From NCBI RefSeq assembly GCF_958979055.1, contig NC_084899.1, forward strand, positions 24,929,501 to 24,993,500: DNA of 64,000 nt. The letters run 5' to 3'. Source of the DNA: Alnus glutinosa. Lineage: Eukaryota; Streptophyta; Magnoliopsida; Fagales; Betulaceae. The first letter of the stretch is position 1. Every line of letters begins with the position of its first letter. The translations under genes and the position numbers were made by a program. The notes below the pieces were generated by a model. It saw only the letters and a program-made list of their open reading frames with translations, ran no database searches and was not told the origin of the DNA. Below, one piece after another: positions 32,869 to 44,800 of the stretch.

Positions 32869-33542
32869 ATGGAGGGGTTCTTCAGGTCCTTCACTGTAAG
32901 TTACTTGCTTTACAATTTTAAAATTTTTGTTGTTATTGTTGTTGAAAGGATTTGAATGGGCTTGTGTAGAGGCTTGGAGGTGTTAGGGGTTATTCTAGCG
33001 TCAAGAAGGATCTTCAGATTGAAGGGGTTAAGCATGCCATAGCCGTTGCTTCTGGCAAAGGCGGCGTGGGCAAGTCCACCACTGCAGGTACTCTTTTGGG
33101 TTTATTGTTCCTCTTTTTTTTTTTTTTATAACATTAAGATTTTTGGTTTTTAAGATATGGGTTATTTGTCAAGATGTTAATATTTAAAGGAGTGAAGATT
33201 TTTCTTTTTGACCTTTTTTTAAAAAACATTTACTGGCATTTGGCCTATTGGGTCGTCCTAAATCTGTATAAATTGGGGTCCTTTGATGTGCTTAGAACAA
33301 TCAGATGAAAATTAGACGTTGGCGTTTTGCCGGAGTTAAGTTCATGAAAGTGTTGACTGCTTAGATTCATGACTCATTGACGACAGTGTTGATTAGTTTC
33401 TTTCTCGGTTTAAGGGTCTGGAAATTGTGCGACTTGGGTAGCTTTATGCTTATATACTAGGGAAGCAGAAACATCGGTACTTGTGTGTAAATTCAGTAAA
33501 AAAAAAATACGTGCTAGGCAAAACTAAAAATGTGAGTTGATT

Positions 33543-33625
<83 letters not shown>

Positions 33626-36458
33626 ACTTTACTTTGTTCAAGTCTTTTTCTAGTTTTAGGTTCCAATTCGAAATAACTAATTTTTCTTACAGTAAACTGT
33701 CGAATCTATTTGATGTTTAGTTTATGATGCTTACGGTTAAGGGCCTAACCATTGATTTAAAAGCTCTAAGACGGTTGGATACTTATTTGGTTAAACCCTT
33801 TGCCCTTAGGATCGTAACATTTCACCGTGCTTCCAAAATCGATGTTCATAGTGGCCTACTCTATCGTCACTGACCCGATGATATACTTATCTCTATTTAG
33901 CGGCTTCACTCATCTATCAGTATTCAATGAATTAACACTATGCTCATACATAATACCAAGACATTTTAATCCAGCTATAGGTCGTTTCCTCCATGACTCA
34001 AACCCGTGACGTAGTTTTTGCTTTAATATCAGTTGTTAAGGGCCTAATCATTGATCCAAAAGCCCTAGGACTGTTGGATACTAATGTGGTTAAATCTTTA
34101 ACCCTTAAGATTGTAATACTTACTGTCAATATGAGGTTTGACTGCATCCTTTGCGAGGTGACTGAAAAAGGAGTGGTGGTAGAAATAACATGGTCAAACT
34201 AGCACAACACATACGTTTTAATTTGGCATCTTTGTAAATTTGAGTAAGAGTAATGAATTTAAAACATCAGGGCCTTCCTTTCTTTTTCTTCTATTTTTCT
34301 TTTTGTTTGAATTATTATTTAAGCAGGAGAAAGCACCTACAATTACTTTCTTTCTGGCTCTACTTGTGTTTTGGGCTTATGCATACTGATGGGCTTGCAG
34401 TTAACTTGGCCGTTGCACTTGCTAACAAGTTCCACCTGAAGGTCGGTTTGCTTGATGCTGATGTGTATGGACCAAATGTTCCTATCATGATGAAGATCAA
34501 TAGTAAGCCAGAGGTGACTGAAGGTACTTCTTACTTTTAATATCACCTAAGGTGCTATAGAATTCGTTGTTTGTCAATTTTGGAATGTCATATGAGCAGA
34601 TAGCACATATCCACTATTTCAATGCTGTTGAAACAGGTCAGGGATACTTGTTGGTTGAGTTAGTTTTAGTCATTATAACTCGGCAAAATGACCCCGTAAC
34701 TTCGGGAGAAGGGGTGCTCTCCTATCTTTTGATTAGGAAAGTGGCACATACCAGGGCGTAGCAATTGTTTATTAATAACACAGGACTTTGCTAAGTGGTA
34801 ACACGATGTATAGAGTCTGACACCTGCCCGGTGTTGGAAGGTCGGAAGGAGAAGTGTTATAAGCTTTGAATGGAAGCCCCGGTAAACGGCGGCAATAACT
34901 CTAACTGCCCTAAGGTAGCGAAATTCCCTGTCTCATAAGTAGCAACCTCTAAATTCTGCCTTATTCCATTCTATGAAATCTAGAAGAACTTCTGCAACCT
35001 TATCTCTTTCCATTGGTCTTTCCCTAGCGGCATTCCGATAGATCGTGGGAGATTTGAACCTACAAACTCGAGGAGCTCCGCGAAGTGGGGGCACGAAGGG
35101 GCCCAATGTCGACTCCCTAACGGAATGCACTGAGTTTTAGATGTATACATAGGCAAAGCCGTGTGCAATGAAAGATGCAATCTTTTTATGTTTCACCAAT
35201 ACAACCTTTACAGTACCTATTTTTTGCTAAAGTTGTCATCACCAAGCAGTTCCAAATTTCATTTTTCTGGAAATGCCTTGGACCATCTGGTTTTTGTAGA
35301 AATCAACTTACAGTAGGTGTGAAATTACTTTTTGTGCTAATATACTTGGTGATAATAAAATCTGGGAGGAACAAAGTGTGAAACATTGGGCTTTGCATTG
35401 ATGGACAAACAAAATGTGATAGAGGGAATAGATTTTGGGACAAACCACCTTCCAATCAACTAGATGACATTTGAACTCATCCCCCATGGCACGTTTTCCC
35501 ATTTTTTGTTTGTTTAAATTGATCATCTAAGTATATTATCCTTCTTCTGAGTTCATGTTGCCTACCTCTATGCCTTTATCTCACCTAGTTCTGACCTCAA
35601 TATAAGTAGGCACCCTTTCACAGCCTGCTTCTTAATTACTACTCTAGAGATCATTCATTTTGTTTGTCTTTCTCTAGCAGATAGGAAAATGGTTCCTCTT
35701 GAGAACTATGGAATCAAGTGTATGTCAATGGGATTGCTTGTGGATACAGATGCTGCATTTGTGTGGAGAGGTCCCATGGTATGTCTGCCTAGTTATTGTT
35801 GCCCTTCTTTTTTGTCCTATCTTGCTTGAAGATGCATTTGTTTCAACTCCTTTTTTTATCTTCCAAATGTAGATGCTAATGGTTTGTGCTTGTGTATACT
35901 CATTTTGAAGAATTATGTCATTGATACTATAATCCCCCAATCTAGTAAAGCTTTGGCTGCGGATGGATAATATGGCCATACTGGTTTAATTTGGTTTTTG
36001 GATATCTCAATTAAATTCTTTCTTTATGCTTATATTGTGTTGGTAAAGTGGGCTGTAAAGCATTAGGGTGATTGTTTAAAAATAATTTTTTGTATGTAGT
36101 TAACTTGAATGGTGCACCCTTGTGTCCTTCTAAAGGAATTTACTAATCAAAAGAAAAATAACAAGAGGATGAGTAGGGTAGATTTATGAGCAATTACATG
36201 GAACATTTTGTTCTGTTTATCTTCTAAGCATATATAACTGATTACTAATTAAAACAGTTTTCCATCTTTTAGGCAGATGTAGAAAATGTCTCATTATTAG
36301 AATTTACAGTTTGTTGTTTTAGTGTCACCGGATAGTAAGGGAACATTGAATAAAACTATTATAAATTAAAATGTATCCATAAGTTCCCAGCTTTATTGTG
36401 GCATGTAAGGGAGGTTTAAAATATCTTATTTTCTTAATATTAACAAAAATAGTGCCCC

Positions 36459-36506
<48 letters not shown>

Positions 36507-39500
36507 GGCCTCTTGGTTTGGTAGCTATGGAGTTCAGCTCAGGAGACGAGGTTGCTGTGCGTTATTACTTTGGATGGAGGGCTTGGCTTGGTGTGATGCT
36601 GAGCTTGATGAGGGTGGTGCCTGGCTGTTTGATTTTAAAGCAGTACAATGGTGACAGATTGGTGGCAGTAGTGTGGTGTGGTGTTGAAGGGGTTCCCCTT
36701 AGCAGCAAGCCTAATCAATCTCCATCCTCTATCTCATATCTCCTTGAAATTCTCAGGGAAGAAATGAAGTAATGTGTGGAACGTGGCAAAAGCTCCTGTT
36801 ATATTTTCCCTCATTTGGACATCAATTAATTTAACATGTATAGTTGAAAAAAGGATCCATAAAGCCTAGATTTATTTAGTTCGGAGTAAGGCTTAGTTAA
36901 GTTGAGTTGAGTTTGGAAACCAAGTAATGGAAAATCGTGGGATCCATTTGGCCCCCAAAATCCATGAGGAAAATGTAGCAGTTGCTTGTTAGTGCTGATG
37001 ATGATGAAGTGTCAAAAACCTGCTATGAGCAGTGCCCTCTGTGTGTTATGGGAAAAGTGCAGGGGGGGTAAATTGTAATTTCCACTTTCTATTAATTATA
37101 AATTTATGATTCATGTGAATTTGGACATTCTTATGCAGAGGATGTAAAAATCTTACTCTAATGAGAGGGGATGAACACTAAATGTATGTGAAACATGGAA
37201 GGAGTAGAAAGGCCAAGGTAAAGATAGTGTCAATGCTTCCTCATGATGAAGTTGGAGTTCCTATTTTCTTCCCCTTCTCTTTTCCCTTCAAGTTGGAGAT
37301 TATTGTTGGTTAGGTGTTAGCAATGGTTCAGTAATGGAGTTGAGGCAAGATAATGATTCAGTCACATCAGAAATAACTTGTCTTCTTCTTCTTTTTTTCT
37401 ATTCCTTTTATTTTTATTTTTTATTATTGCGTCAAAATGATATTCATTTGATGACAGTCATATGGTAATTAGTTAAACGGCTTGTTTTATATTATCATGC
37501 TTTCTTTTTTTTTTTTTTTAAGTTTTCTATGTGAGTTTGACGTTTTCAAATTTGACTCTAACGGCTTTAGTTGTTCATTGGACCTTTATATGTAGATTCG
37601 TAGTCTGCAAATGATTACTTATTATGAGAATAATTTGACTTGGCTTCATGAAGTTATTTCTTTTCTTTTCCTTGTTCTTTTTTTCTTTTTCCAGTCAAAT
37701 GGATTCCCAAAAAGGGGCTGCAACCTAGGAGCTTGAACTCCCAAAGAATCTGCTTCATACTGTTCTTTCATTGCATATAATAGAAATTGGGTTAACAGAT
37801 TTCTTGCAGGTAGGGAATGCGCTTGGAAAAATGGTCAGAGACGTGAACTGGGGAAATCTTGATATTCTTGTAATAGATATGCCCCCTGGCACTGGTGATG
37901 CTCAGATAGCTATTTCTCAATTGCTGCGTTTATCAGGTAGTTGACTAACTTAACAACATAGCTCTAGAGGCTTTTGAGTCTATTGCATTTATTTGCTGGT
38001 TGCATGTAAGTGCAGCTAAAATCAGATGTCATAGTTGTTTGTTAAGTTGTTGCATTCCTTATACATGCATTGTTGATATATTTCGGTGGGAGTATTTCTT
38101 GATTGTCTTTAACCATTGTTGCTTTGCTGGCAGGTGCACTAATTGTTTCAACTCCTCAGGATGTGGCGTTAATGGATGCTCGTAGAGGAGTTAAAATGTT
38201 CTCTAAAGTCCAAGTTCCTGTATGATCATCTCTTGTTCTCTACGTCCTTTTTTTTTTACTTCTCCCTCCCTCCCTCCCCCTCCCTTCATCATGTTAGACT
38301 GTTGTCTAAATTGCTGATTTGTCTGTTTGATGCATTATTATCTGTTTCGGTCAAGTTTGAATGTCAAAGTGGGTGCCCAGCGTCAAAATGCTATGGGTTG
38401 CAAGATCTCAAGTTCATGTGATTCAAATATGCTCAGATTCTTCTCCATTTGCTGAAACATTAAGTTACTGGTCCAAGTTACAGAGTAATGTTCTTGTTGC
38501 AATTTAATGGTTTCTAACATAACATTGTGGGTTAGGAAGGTCAATGGTTCAAGTTATGGTTTATCATTTTAGAGATTTCTTTGTTGCGCATATGTTACTA
38601 GGGAATGGCATGAGGCATGATTGCATTATCTCTGATGGAAGGATGCAGAAACATGCATACATGAAGAGTGCATGCACATAATTTCATGCAACATGGTGCT
38701 GCTCTGTATTTGTAAGAGATTGCTAGGAACTGACAACAATTTTTTTTTTTTTTTTACTTATTTCATCAAGCATTCCTGCTCATCTGATCGTTTGATTTTT
38801 TTTCTTTTCTTTTCCTTAGCAGAGTTTTAAATTAACTTGAAATGAAGTAAAAGCCCATTAATCATCATTTATATCAAAATTCTGATTGCTGTGTCAGATT
38901 TTGGGATTCGTGGAGAACATGAGCTACTTTAAGTGTCCACACTGTGGTGAACCTTCATTCATTTTTGGGAAAGAAGGAACTCGGAAGACAGCTGCTGAAT
39001 TGGGCTTGGACTTAGTTGGTGAGGTATGTTAGTTCTATTTTTTCAGAGATGTCATAGTAATGTTGACTTTTCGTATGATCCTCTGAACTTGATTCTTCCT
39101 GTTTTTTCATTTTTTACTATTTGAACTTTGTTCCTTTCCTGGTTGGAAGCTTTGAAGTTGAATAAATCAGTGTCAATCTAGGCCTCAATTCATTTTCCTA
39201 TTCTTCTTAAAGCTTTATAGTTTTTCACACTGGGCTTTGAAAGCTCTCTTGACCCCAAAAAAATGCTGTTGCATTGAAACCTTGACCAGGTCAGAACATG
39301 CCACCAATTGGCACCAAATATATACCCATTGTTCAAAGAAAACCCACCTCAACCTTTTCTCATGCAGTTAACATGTTGTAATTCTCATTTCTACTAGCGT
39401 TTGAAGTTCAATATTAGTGCATCACTTCTAAAAGCAGACACAAAAAAAAGATAGGATAATCATATTTCTCACAGTATAAATTCTTGCTGCTAAAGGTAAA

Positions 39501-39917
39501 TGAAAGAAGTTAGATGATCCTGTGACTATTTGGGTTGGAATGAGTGGTAGGAGATTCCAATATTTTCTTCCTTTCTTGAACTTTATGACAGCCATATGCA
39601 TCTTGAGGATGTATTATTACCATGGTTGCCCCATATTATATTATATATTTTCTGGAATGCAATTAATGGATGTAGTTGATGATACCACCTGTGTCTCACT
39701 GTAATCAACTGCGAATCTGATCTAATCAGTTTGCATCTGACTGTTTCAGATACCATTAGAAATAGAGATTAGAAAGGGTGGTGACGAAGGTGTCCCTATA
39801 GTAATATCAGCGCCTGATTCTGTCGTCTCCAGAGCATATGGTGATTTGGCCCAAAAAGTTATCGACAGACTTGAAGAATTGTCTAAGGAACAACCCCGTC
39901 CGGAGATTTTGCTGTGA
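32869..39917 (+). CDS. INDH: INDH/IND1-type mitochondrial P-loop ATPase for complex I Fe-S assembly
   Basis: Eight coding exons: 32869-32895, 32970-33087, 34401-34523, 35681-35778, 37810-37936, 38134-38219, 38898-39023 and 39750-39917. All have GT..AG borders and their phases join cleanly to 290 residues. A short basic N-terminus ([19 protein letters not shown]) suits a mitochondrial presequence. Walker [10 protein letters not shown] is at residues 38-46, with [14 protein letters not shown] next, then [10 protein letters not shown], and CPHC (Cys206, Cys209), the Fe-S bridging motif of the Mrp/NBP35 family. In that family these residues hold a transient 4Fe-4S cluster, which INDH passes to respiratory complex I. 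Cytosolic NBP35 and plastid HCF101 are the alternatives. The first lacks such an N-terminus, and the second has an extra domain not seen here. The introns carry a TA microsatellite, a mitochondrial rRNA fragment and old repeats. Confidence 0.92.
33545..33622. repeat. (TA)n microsatellite in INDH intron 2
   Basis: About 38 TA units without interruption. Confidence 0.97.
33725..34125. repeat. Degenerate repeat family in INDH intron 2, also present in the pfkB gene intron 1
   Basis: TTAAGGGCCTAA(C/T)CATTGAT and GGTTGGATACTTATTTGGTTAAA-like text occurs twice (about 33737-33815 and 34036-34115). The section 33945-33990 (ATACCAAGACATTTTAATCC) resembles 42580-42605. This is an old interspersed repeat of unknown class. 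Confidence 0.5.
34676..34950 (+). pseudogene. Nuclear insertion of mitochondrial DNA: 26S rRNA fragment
   Basis: The words CAAAATGACCCCGTAACTTC, CACCTGCCCGGTGTTGGAAG, AGCCCCGGTAAACGGCGGCA and CCCTAAGGTAGCGAAATTCC come from domains IV-V of large-subunit rRNA. The GTGTTATAAGCTTTGAATGG wording points to the plant mitochondrial 26S and not the plastid 23S. Many scattered differences, such as a lost loop near 34760, show that it is old. It lies in intron 3 of INDH on the same strand. The next ~180 bp (34951-35135) are GC-richer than the intron and may be more organelle DNA, but I could not assign them. Confidence 0.8.
36463..36503. repeat. (GA)n microsatellite in INDH intron 4
   Basis: About 20 AG units. 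The open frame running out of it is not supported as a gene. Confidence 0.95.
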
Positions 39918-41760
39918 AATTGTGTGGTTGACATAAGAAACTAAAAAGCACCTCCTTTACCATGATCTGTTTCAGATTATCATGCTTTTTTAATTTGCCC
40001 CAGGTCGGATGATGGTTTTTATCAATGCCTCTTGAATACTTTTTAAGTGTACAGGAGCAAAAATGCCAGGAAGCCAATTTTGGTGCACTTCACAGCAAGT
40101 TAAAAGAGAGCATATGCACGCACCTGACCTATGTGGAACTGGGAAATTTATCTTGAAAGCTTGGAACCCATAAGTTTTTAAGAACAATGGGAGAGAAGCA
40201 ATGCATGGATAAGTTGGGGGATAAACATGGGAAGAAATACTTTTCCATTCTTTTTCTCATTTTAGATGGCACTTAATATCAAGTAAGGCTTGCGTCCTGT
40301 GTTTTGTGCGCTTAGGGGCGCAAGCTAGGGGTGCCACATCAGTAATTGGAGATTTGTGATACTCTAAGCTTACGTCATGTGCACAGACGCGACACAAACC
40401 ACGTTTTGCTATCTCATTAATGTAGAGAACTCTTGTCGACTTACTAGTCAGGCTATTGTTTTAAATATACATTTTGGGACAACTCTTCTTTTTCAAGTTT
40501 TGGTAGAGATTGAACTTTTGAATTGGAGAGAGAGAGAGAGAGAGAGAGAATCTACAAAAGAATGTGTAGGGTGTATGGAGATCATTAGAAACAAGAAATG
40601 CTTTATACTTACCCCCTATCAAATTGCTATGCAACTTGGATGCCTTTTGTTATGAGATCATAGCCATCGACCTAGAATGAAGAATATATTCTTAAATGGA
40701 TGGTCCATGGAAGTCGATTTAGAATATGCATCTTATGCATGGACCGCTGTTTCTAATCATACAGACTATTTTCAAATACTAAACAAACAAAATCTCAGAT
40801 TATAACCCATGCCAAAAGTGAATGGCAAATCACGATCATGGTATATAAAAATTTCCAGTTGAAAAAGCCTTGCCTAATAACAAAGATTCCCTATCAATAT
40901 CATCCCCCACACTGCAACTTGACTGGAGAAAGATTTTTCCCACTGAATCCAATGTTCCATTTCAACTTTTGACATATAATCGACTTTATATATTATTACA
41001 CTTTAAAATAGAGAACATGAAGTTGGGAGTTGAAATCCTACTTGCACAATAATGAAATTGGAATTGAGCTTCCCTGAAATTTCTTGTAATCACAAAAATA
41101 TTTTATAGGTCAAAGATTAATTAAACTATGTAAGCTTTCAAATATTTTAAAAAGTCAAGTAATTAAAGGGGTGGTCAGCTATCCAAGAGTATAGTTTGGG
41201 TTGGCCGATGACTATGAACCTTTAAAGAGGTGGTCAGCCATCCCTCACCTTTTGAGAGTAATGGTTAATTACCCTTAAAAAATGGTGCAACCAATCCTAT
41301 AGATTAAAAGTGGATGCGACCACATTTAAGGATTTGGGTTCATGAGAGTGGTGCGACCACTCCAAAAGTTTTGAAAAAGAGTGGTCAATCACTTTCTCAT
41401 CCAAAGTGGGCGGTCGGCCACCTCATGAGAGTGGTTAGAGCAATCCGACCATCCAAGCCACATTCTTCCGATGACTAACCACAGCCAAAAGGGTAAAACA
41501 GTGTCTCAACCTTTATTTATTGTTCCTTTATATTTAATTTTTAAGATTTCCTTCATTTTCAACGACCGAATCTATGAAGAGTCCTGCAAGGCTGCAGTTC
41601 CCTCAATACTTGGTTCCCATTCGTGAGACGGCTGGGACTAGTAAAAAATAAATAAAAAATAAAAAATTTAGCTTTCCATTTGTAGAACCCTTCAAAAAAT
41701 TCCCACAGCATTCTAGTATTTAATTTTTATTTATTTAATTCCCCTCTTCACTGACTCACT
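39918..41760. other. INDH 3' region and intergenic DNA
   Basis: The first few hundred bases are presumably the INDH 3' untranslated region. Beyond lie a GA microsatellite (about 40527-40550), AT-rich sequence and the palindromic cluster at 41165-41470. No gene recognised. Confidence 0.5.
41165..41470. repeat. Cluster of degenerate GTGGTC/GACCAC short palindromes
   Basis: About ten units of the type (A/G)(A/G)GTGGTCRGCCA(C/T)CC or GAGTGGTGCGACCACTCC occur in 300 bp, spaced 20-40 bp apart. Examples are near 41168, 41229, 41341 and 41405. The same theme appears at 12110-12160, 20590-20700 and 32285-32380. Confidence 0.55.
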
Positions 41761-41841
41761 CTCTCATATAATTCTCTGCTTTCCCACTTCTTCTTCACCC
41801 TTTCAAGTTTCAAGTCTCATCCTGCAATCCTCTTCTTCTGA

Positions 41842-44800
41842 ATGCCTCTCGAATCCCCAGTCCTTTCTTACAATGGGCCATCTCCACACCCAATCCTACC
41901 CCGAAAACACAGGCTGGCCCACCCCGTTTTCCCGCCATCCCCGCGCTCCGTTGTGTTCAGCTGCAGAGGGGTCGGAATTCAAGTTTCGCCACCCAAACCA
42001 GACTCCGGAGGCGGCTTCGTACAGCAGGATTGGAAACTGAGGAGCGTCGGGGTCAAAGATAAGGATATGGACGTTGCGACCTTGGGAAATCTGTGCGTGG
42101 ATGTTGTGCTCGGTGTTCCCAAATTGCCCCCGAAAAATCCTCACGATCTCAAGGCTTTTATGGACCGCTTGTCGGCCTCGCCGCCCGATAAGGTTCGGAT
42201 TCCGGTTCTGGTTCTCTTTTGTGAATTGAAATGCTTCAGAATTTTTTTTTTTGGGGAGTTTAAAATAAAATTTGAGGAAGTTATGCTCAAAATGTGCGAG
42301 TTCTTATTGACCCATTTGAATTTTTGCGTCTCAGAGCCGAATTTGGTTTTATTTTTTGGTTGGGAACAATGCAATTAGAGTTTGCTTTAACCGTTGTATT
42401 AACTCTTGTTTTCTCGTGGGTTTGAAGATTTTTTTTAATACAAACATTAGCTAGAACTCACTTTGGAAACCGGCTTGCATAGGAGGATACTAAGAACTTA
42501 TATACACATAGTTAACATCGCAATTAGTTATGTGGGACACTTAAGATGGTAACTTACTACCATGCTTCACAGCCTATACATAATACAAGACATTTTAATC
42601 CAGCCTATAAGTTGCCCCCTCCACAACTCGACCACAAAGCTCTAACCCATTCGATCCCATACATAGCCTCTATACTAAATGATACAAACCTCATGTAGAA
42701 CTCAACCTTAAAAATCAGCTTGCAAGGATTGGGTGCCTAAGAGTTTGTATACATATTTGGAAGCAGGTTTATTTATGTGTTTTGTGGGGTTTGTGGCGTG
42801 AAAAAAATTCTAGGCCTTTTGAGGATGTGGAGGTTACAGTTGGGGCTATTTGTAGAAATGTGCTTAATATGTTATATTTGTGGGTGTCGGCGCATAGCCT
42901 GGGTCGTATGTCGCTTGCTGATTTTTTACTTTCATGTTCGTTTATTTCCTCTGACTAGGGGCTCTTTTGTATACTTCCTGTGTACTAGGGTTGCGCCCCT
43001 TTGCGCTTTTTAATGAATTATTACTTATAAAAAAAAATGAGTTTATATACACATGATTAAGATTACACTTAAGCCATGTGGGAGAATCATAACATGTTAT
43101 AAACACAAATTTATTTATGTAATTTTCTGGGTAATTAGGAAAATGATGTATGATGATTGGTTGGATTGAATTGATTGATGAAGGAAATTGTATTGATTTG
43201 AATTGATTGATGAAGGAAATTGTATTGATTTGAATTGATTGAAACTAGAAAATTGGGGAAAATACAATGAGGGTTGTTTCGAGGACAACCTAGCCTCCAA
43301 GAAAAGAAAAACTCAATCTGATTAGGGTTCTGGACAATTCCTACAATACACACTTGGGCCCTTTTATACTAATGCTACTATCAGTCTAACACTAACATGG
43401 GTCACAGCCCATCATTCATTGCAGCCCATTTACAACACATACAACCCAATTACAAAATGCACACCTACTAAGAGACCCCTTACATTTTCAGGTTTGATAT
43501 ATAAGTGCCTTTTTTTTTTTGGTTGAAGTGTGTTTCGACTTTTTAAATGATTAAATCATGAATAAATGTAAAGTTTACTGATTTTTGGTAATTTGTATTG
43601 AATATTATGAATGATTCCCGGTACAGTTGTTCAGATGCTGTTTGGGATTTTCATGTGAAAGGTTGATGACTTTGGACTTTGATTATTTGGTTTTGCATAT
43701 ATAGCAATACTGGGAAGCCGGTGGTAACTGCAATGTTGCTATAGCAGCAGCAAGGATGGGACTTCGTTGTGTTGCAATTGGTCATGTGGGTAATGAGATT
43801 TATGGACAGTTCCTCTTAGATGTGCTTCATGATGAGGGAATTGATATGGTTGGGATGATTGAAGATGCTGATGTTCTTGATGGTCCCAGTGCCTTTTATG
43901 AAACACTTCTTTGCTGGGTTCTAGTTGACCCTTTGCAAAGACATGGTTTTTGCAGGTAAAAATATTTAATTTTTTGAAAAAGAAAAATAAAACTTTCCAG
44001 GCTGTTTAGAAGCTCCCTGAAAATGGCCCTTTTCGGTAAGTGTATCTGATTGAACCTATTCTGTTTGTCAGTCGGGCTGATTTTAGTAAGGAGCCGGCAT
44101 TCAGTTGGTTGAGAGGACTAACCAAGGAAGTAAAGAAGGCTATTAAAAAGTCAAAGATCCTGTTCTGTAATGGTTATGGCTTTGATGAACTTTCCCCCAA
44201 CTTGATTAATTCAGCTCTGGATTATGCTGTTGAAGTTGGCACATCAGTCTTTTTTGATCCTGGACCACGTGGAAAGAGTCTTTGCAATGGAACACCTGAA
44301 GAACAGAGAGCACTTAGCCAGTTATTGAGGATGAGCGATGTTCTCCTTCTGACTTCTGATGAGGTTTGACTGATAACTTTCCTTAAATGTTACGGAATTA
44401 CATTTTTTTTGTTGTTGTTGTTGTTTGTTGGTTTATTTGTGTACCCTTTCCAGTTTGTGTTTATGTTGCCAGGGACCTCTTAGACTTCCAATATTATGTT
44501 ATATTAATTGTACTCATTTCAACAATATGCAGTTAGTGCACCATTCTTCTCTCAAGGGCCATTTCTGTTTCTTGTTAAGTTCGCAAAGCCGCTCTTTTGT
44601 CATCAATACCTTGATCCGCGTTCTTTTTGGTTGTTCTCACATCCTTGGAGCAGCTCCAATTTGAAACATATTGAACATTCGTTGTGGTGTTGCTACTTGT
44701 TTTCTCTATGCACGTCTAAACTGCCTCAACTGATTCTCTGTCAGTTTTATCACATATTATCCTAAACAATTTTGTTAAGTGCATTTCATGGCCATGTTAA

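Noticed and set aside
34676-34950. Nuclear or plastid rRNA gene
   Set aside because: Only a short diverged piece is present, with wording closest to the plant mitochondrial 26S.
36398-36772. 124-residue open frame in INDH intron 4
   Set aside because: It is seeded by a GA microsatellite (Arg-Glu repeat), matches nothing recognised, and lies within a well-defined intron.
43165-43245. CRISPR-like or satellite array
   Set aside because: Only two copies of a 32-36 bp unit inside an LTR-like fragment in a plant intron. No CRISPR array is expected or seen in the window.
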